NCBI RefSeq assembly: GCF_024721155.1
Contig: NZ_JAHVAP010000023.1
Span: 21,289 to 85,288, forward strand
Source: Mucilaginibacter phenanthrenivorans
GTDB taxonomy: Bacteria; Bacteroidota; Bacteroidia; Sphingobacteriales; Sphingobacteriaceae
Length of the DNA: 64,000 bases
Direction of reading: 5' to 3'
Shown in pieces: positions 62,213 through 64,000 of this stretch; within the stretch, counting starts at the first letter, position 1; each line of letters starts with the position of its first letter. Made by a program: the position numbers and the translations under genes. The notes under the pieces are model-generated. The model was not told where the DNA came from, made no database searches, and saw only the letters and a list, made by a program, of their open reading frames with translations.

Positions 62213-63592
62213 TTAGGGAGTCGGCGCCACCGCCAAAATTCTCAATTCCTTCGGGAAATAATTATTGATCCTGTTCGGCAGCAGTTTTGCCCATCCCAGC
62301 GCATGCCCTTCAAAGTTCATCAGGCTCCAGCCTTTATCCGTTGTGTTAATGTCGATGTTGTCACGGCGCAGGAATTGGATAGCCTGGTTAAGATTCAGCT
62401 CGGTTTGTAATACCTTATCCTTATTAATATATATACTCAACGCCAGCTCATGATCGGGGATCAGGTCGTTACCCATCAGCTTGCCAATGCGCACGCCCGA
62501 CTTCTTTATATATAGGTGTCGTTGTAACGTATCCAAACTATCTTTATGCTCACGGCTTATCGCCAGCCAGTCGTCATTTACTTTATTGTAATAAAAGGTA
62601 TCTGGCTCGTTGATGTATTTCTTTACGAGTTCAATTTCCAGCAATGCTAATTTTTGGTGTCCCTTTGATCTGAAGATTGGTAATTCGTCCGTTTCCTCTT
62701 TCTTTTTAAGGCAGGCAGCAAAGAAGCCTTCGCCCTTAACCTTGCCCGGGTAAAAGCGGTAGCCCCAGGCCTTATGCTCGGGCGATTGCGTTTCAACAAT
62801 TCCCCACTCCTTATATATAGGTATGCGGATGCTTTCCATGTTGTATTCCCGGCACAGCCAATCCACAATTTCCTCGTTCTCCTGGTGCGAATAAGAGCAT
62901 GTACTATATATAAGGTGTCCATCCTCTTTTAAAGCGGGATAAACATCAGCCAGGATGCGCTCTTGTCGTTGATGGCAAAGGCTTACATTGGCTTCGCTCC
63001 ATTCATCCATTGCCGCCGGATCCTTCCTGAACATTCCCGAACCCGAACATGGCGCATCCACCAATATGGTATCGAAGAAACCTGTGAGGCGGGTAAAGTC
63101 GCGCGGGTCGTTATTGCTTACTATGGTATTGGCCGTACCCCAGCGGTTAAGGTTATCGCATAAAACAGGTACGCGTGTTTTTATTATTTCGTTGGATACT
63201 AAAAGATCGGTGCTGTTAATAGCCGAATTGATGAGCGTGCTTTTGCCGCCGGGAGCAGCGCAAAGGTCGAGCACCTTTACAGGCTCGTCACTATCCGGCC
63301 TTATATTTTTAAGGATTTGATCGATAAACATAGAGGATGCCTCCTGTACATAATAGCACCCTGCATGAAAAAGCGGATCGAATGTAAAGGATGGACGCGC
63401 GTTTAAATAGTATCCTTCGGCGCACCATGGCACTTGTTCGTCTGTTTTTAACACCGATTTTTTAAAAGGATTTAGGCGGATGGAAGTGGGGGCCACAATA
63501 TTTTCATGTGCTTCCACAAAGTTTTCGCGCTCAAAACCGGGTTCATTGGTTAACGAAGAAAGAAAATTTTCGGGAAAAATGTATTCACTCAT
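62213..63592 (-). CDS. rRNA (cytosine-C5)-methyltransferase, RsmB/RsmF (NOP/Sun) family
   Basis: 459 residues. SAM motif VLDLCAAPGGKSTLI, DPRDFTRL, motif IV VDAPCSGSGMFRKDP and motif VI LIYSTCSYSHQENEE with the two catalytic cysteines. The C-terminal about 170 residues (from ELPIFRSKGHQKLALLEIEL) are an RNA-binding extension like that of RsmF. Methylates 16S rRNA or, less likely, tRNA. It is transcribed away from the promoter region at the right edge. Confidence 0.88.
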   Translation of the reverse strand: MSEYIFPENFLSSLTNEPGFERENFVEAHENIVAPTSIRLNPFKKSVLKTDEQVPWCAEGYYLNARPSFTFDPLFHAGCYYVQEASSMFIDQILKNIRPDSDEPVKVLDLCAAPGGKSTLINSAINSTDLLVSNEIIKTRVPVLCDNLNRWGTANTIVSNNDPRDFTRLTGFFDTILVDAPCSGSGMFRKDPAAMDEWSEANVSLCHQRQERILADVYPALKEDGHLIYSTCSYSHQENEEIVDWLCREYNMESIRIPIYKEWGIVETQSPEHKAWGYRFYPGKVKGEGFFAACLKKKEETDELPIFRSKGHQKLALLEIELVKKYINEPDTFYYNKVNDDWLAISREHKDSLDTLQRHLYIKKSGVRIGKLMGNDLIPDHELALSIYINKDKVLQTELNLNQAIQFLRRDNIDINTTDKGWSLMNFEGHALGWAKLLPNRINNYFPKELRILAVAPTP

Positions 63593-63718
63593 ATGTGTTT
63601 CAAAGATACGAATTAGGCAATTGCCATTATTATAGCATAGGCATTAAAGATTATTGCATAAAATTGGTGGTAGTTTACAAGCACTTACAACAATTGTTTT
63701 AACTAATGCAAAATTCTT

Positions 63719-63749
63719 TTTGCAGGTTTCCAAAATCTCTGTACATTTG
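63719..63749 (+). promoter_or_regulatory. Tandem promoter P1 at the right edge
   Basis: TTTG (63719-63722), 19-bp spacer, TACATTTG (63742-63749): an exact match to TTTG-N19-TAnnTTTG. Confidence 0.65.
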
Positions 63750-63828
63750 TGACCGCTTTGGAAAAAGACGTTGTTTTTTGAAGAGTTTGCGAAGATTAAA
63801 ATAAAGTGAAAAACAAGTAAAATAATAC

Positions 63829-63859
63829 TTGACACATAACTAAAAAAATCACATCTTTG
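63829..63859 (+). promoter_or_regulatory. Tandem promoter P2 at the right edge
   Basis: TTGACA (63829-63834) and CATCTTTG (63852-63859) with 20 bp after TTG; followed by CAGCCCGTTACGG. The hemA promoter has the same TTGACA and 20-bp geometry after the hexamer is counted from its end. Confidence 0.6.
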
Positions 63860-63934
63860 CAGCCCGTTACGGAGGAAGATAAAGAGGATAGGGGACGGGA
63901 AAATAAGGCAGACGAAAAATAAAAAAAAATAAAG

Positions 63935-63965
63935 TTTGCAAGTTTAAAAAAGGTTCATACCTTTG
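63935..63965 (+). promoter_or_regulatory. Tandem promoter P3 at the right edge
   Basis: TTTG (63935-63938), 19-bp spacer, TACCTTTG (63958-63965): exact match to the consensus; followed by CAGTCCC, as at the tRNA-Arg promoter. Confidence 0.7.
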
Positions 63966-64000
63966 CAGTCCCAAAACAAGGGGGCAAAAAAACAAAGAGT

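Larger units (their letters stand above)
63593..64000. other. Right-edge promoter region without genes
   Basis: No coding frame is supported. The stretch contains three promoters in tandem on the plus strand (63719-63749, 63829-63859, 63935-63965) and purine-rich sequence between them (GGAGGAAGATAAAGAGG). It is a typical leader of a strongly expressed stable-RNA operon; the genes themselves lie beyond the window. Confidence 0.6.

Overview
The window looks like a chromosome segment of a Bacteroidota bacterium of the family Sphingobacteriaceae, most likely Mucilaginibacter or a close relative. Reasons: promoters of the Bacteroidota type (TTTG, about 19 bp, TAnnTTTG), almost no Shine-Dalgarno sequences, several TTG/GTG starts, a TonB-dependent receptor with a carboxypeptidase-like N-terminal domain, a stand-alone atpD-atpC pair, and an exosortase-type exopolysaccharide locus. 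The genus is inference; no 16S gene lies inside the window.

Layout. 1-4.0 kb (minus): haem synthesis, a hemC-hemD fusion (running off the left edge) and hemA, with an unknown membrane protein between them. 4.0-8.6 kb: DoxX-like protein, TonB-C-domain protein, alpha/beta hydrolase, metallo-beta-lactamase-fold hydrolase, DUF6263-like exported protein. 9.2-24.5 kb (plus): a nearly complete branched-chain amino acid cluster, ilvD-ilvB-ilvN-(O-methyltransferase)-ilvC-(monooxygenase-like)-(methyltransferase)-leuA-leuC-leuD-(citramalate/isopropylmalate synthase-like)-leuB-ilvA; the missing step, ilvE, is at 56.6-57.7 kb. 24.6-31.4 kb (minus): atpC, atpD, a quinone oxidoreductase, a MacB/FtsX permease, a TlpA-like protein. 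31.6-34.1 kb (plus): peroxiredoxin, tRNA-Arg(ACG), adk, obgE. 34.1-42.2 kb: an exopolysaccharide/exosortase locus with visible damage: a perfect 71-bp tandem duplication splits a glycosyltransferase-exosortase gene, and a polymerase-like and a glycosyltransferase gene are joined head to head with both 5' ends missing. 42.3-50.3 kb: gap, pgk, an S15/CocE peptidase, a pentameric ligand-gated ion channel homologue, clpS and others. 50.9-56.6 kb: TonB receptor, beta-helix lipoprotein and inositol-polyphosphate phosphatase, perhaps a phytate-scavenging set. 57.9-63.6 kb: VapBC-like toxin-antitoxin pair, tryptophan 2,3-dioxygenase, UspA, a phosphoserine phosphatase/PGDH-remnant chimera, RidA and an RsmB/RsmF-type rRNA methyltransferase. 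The right edge holds three tandem promoters facing out of the window, probably for a stable-RNA operon.

The most unusual feature that genes do not explain is in the spacers. Many intergenic gaps are built of a short gene-specific 'word' (for example AAAGTC, ATGTGCGA, GGTGAAATC, GGTTCATA, CAGAATT) repeated a few times and often answered by its reverse complement, giving large imperfect hairpins whose words can be permuted between the arms. A separate family of longer CGTCATTGCGAGG-bounded elements occurs three times. These, the 71-bp duplication inside the exosortase gene, and the ion-channel homologue with a 16-bp palindrome in its promoter region are the best leads.
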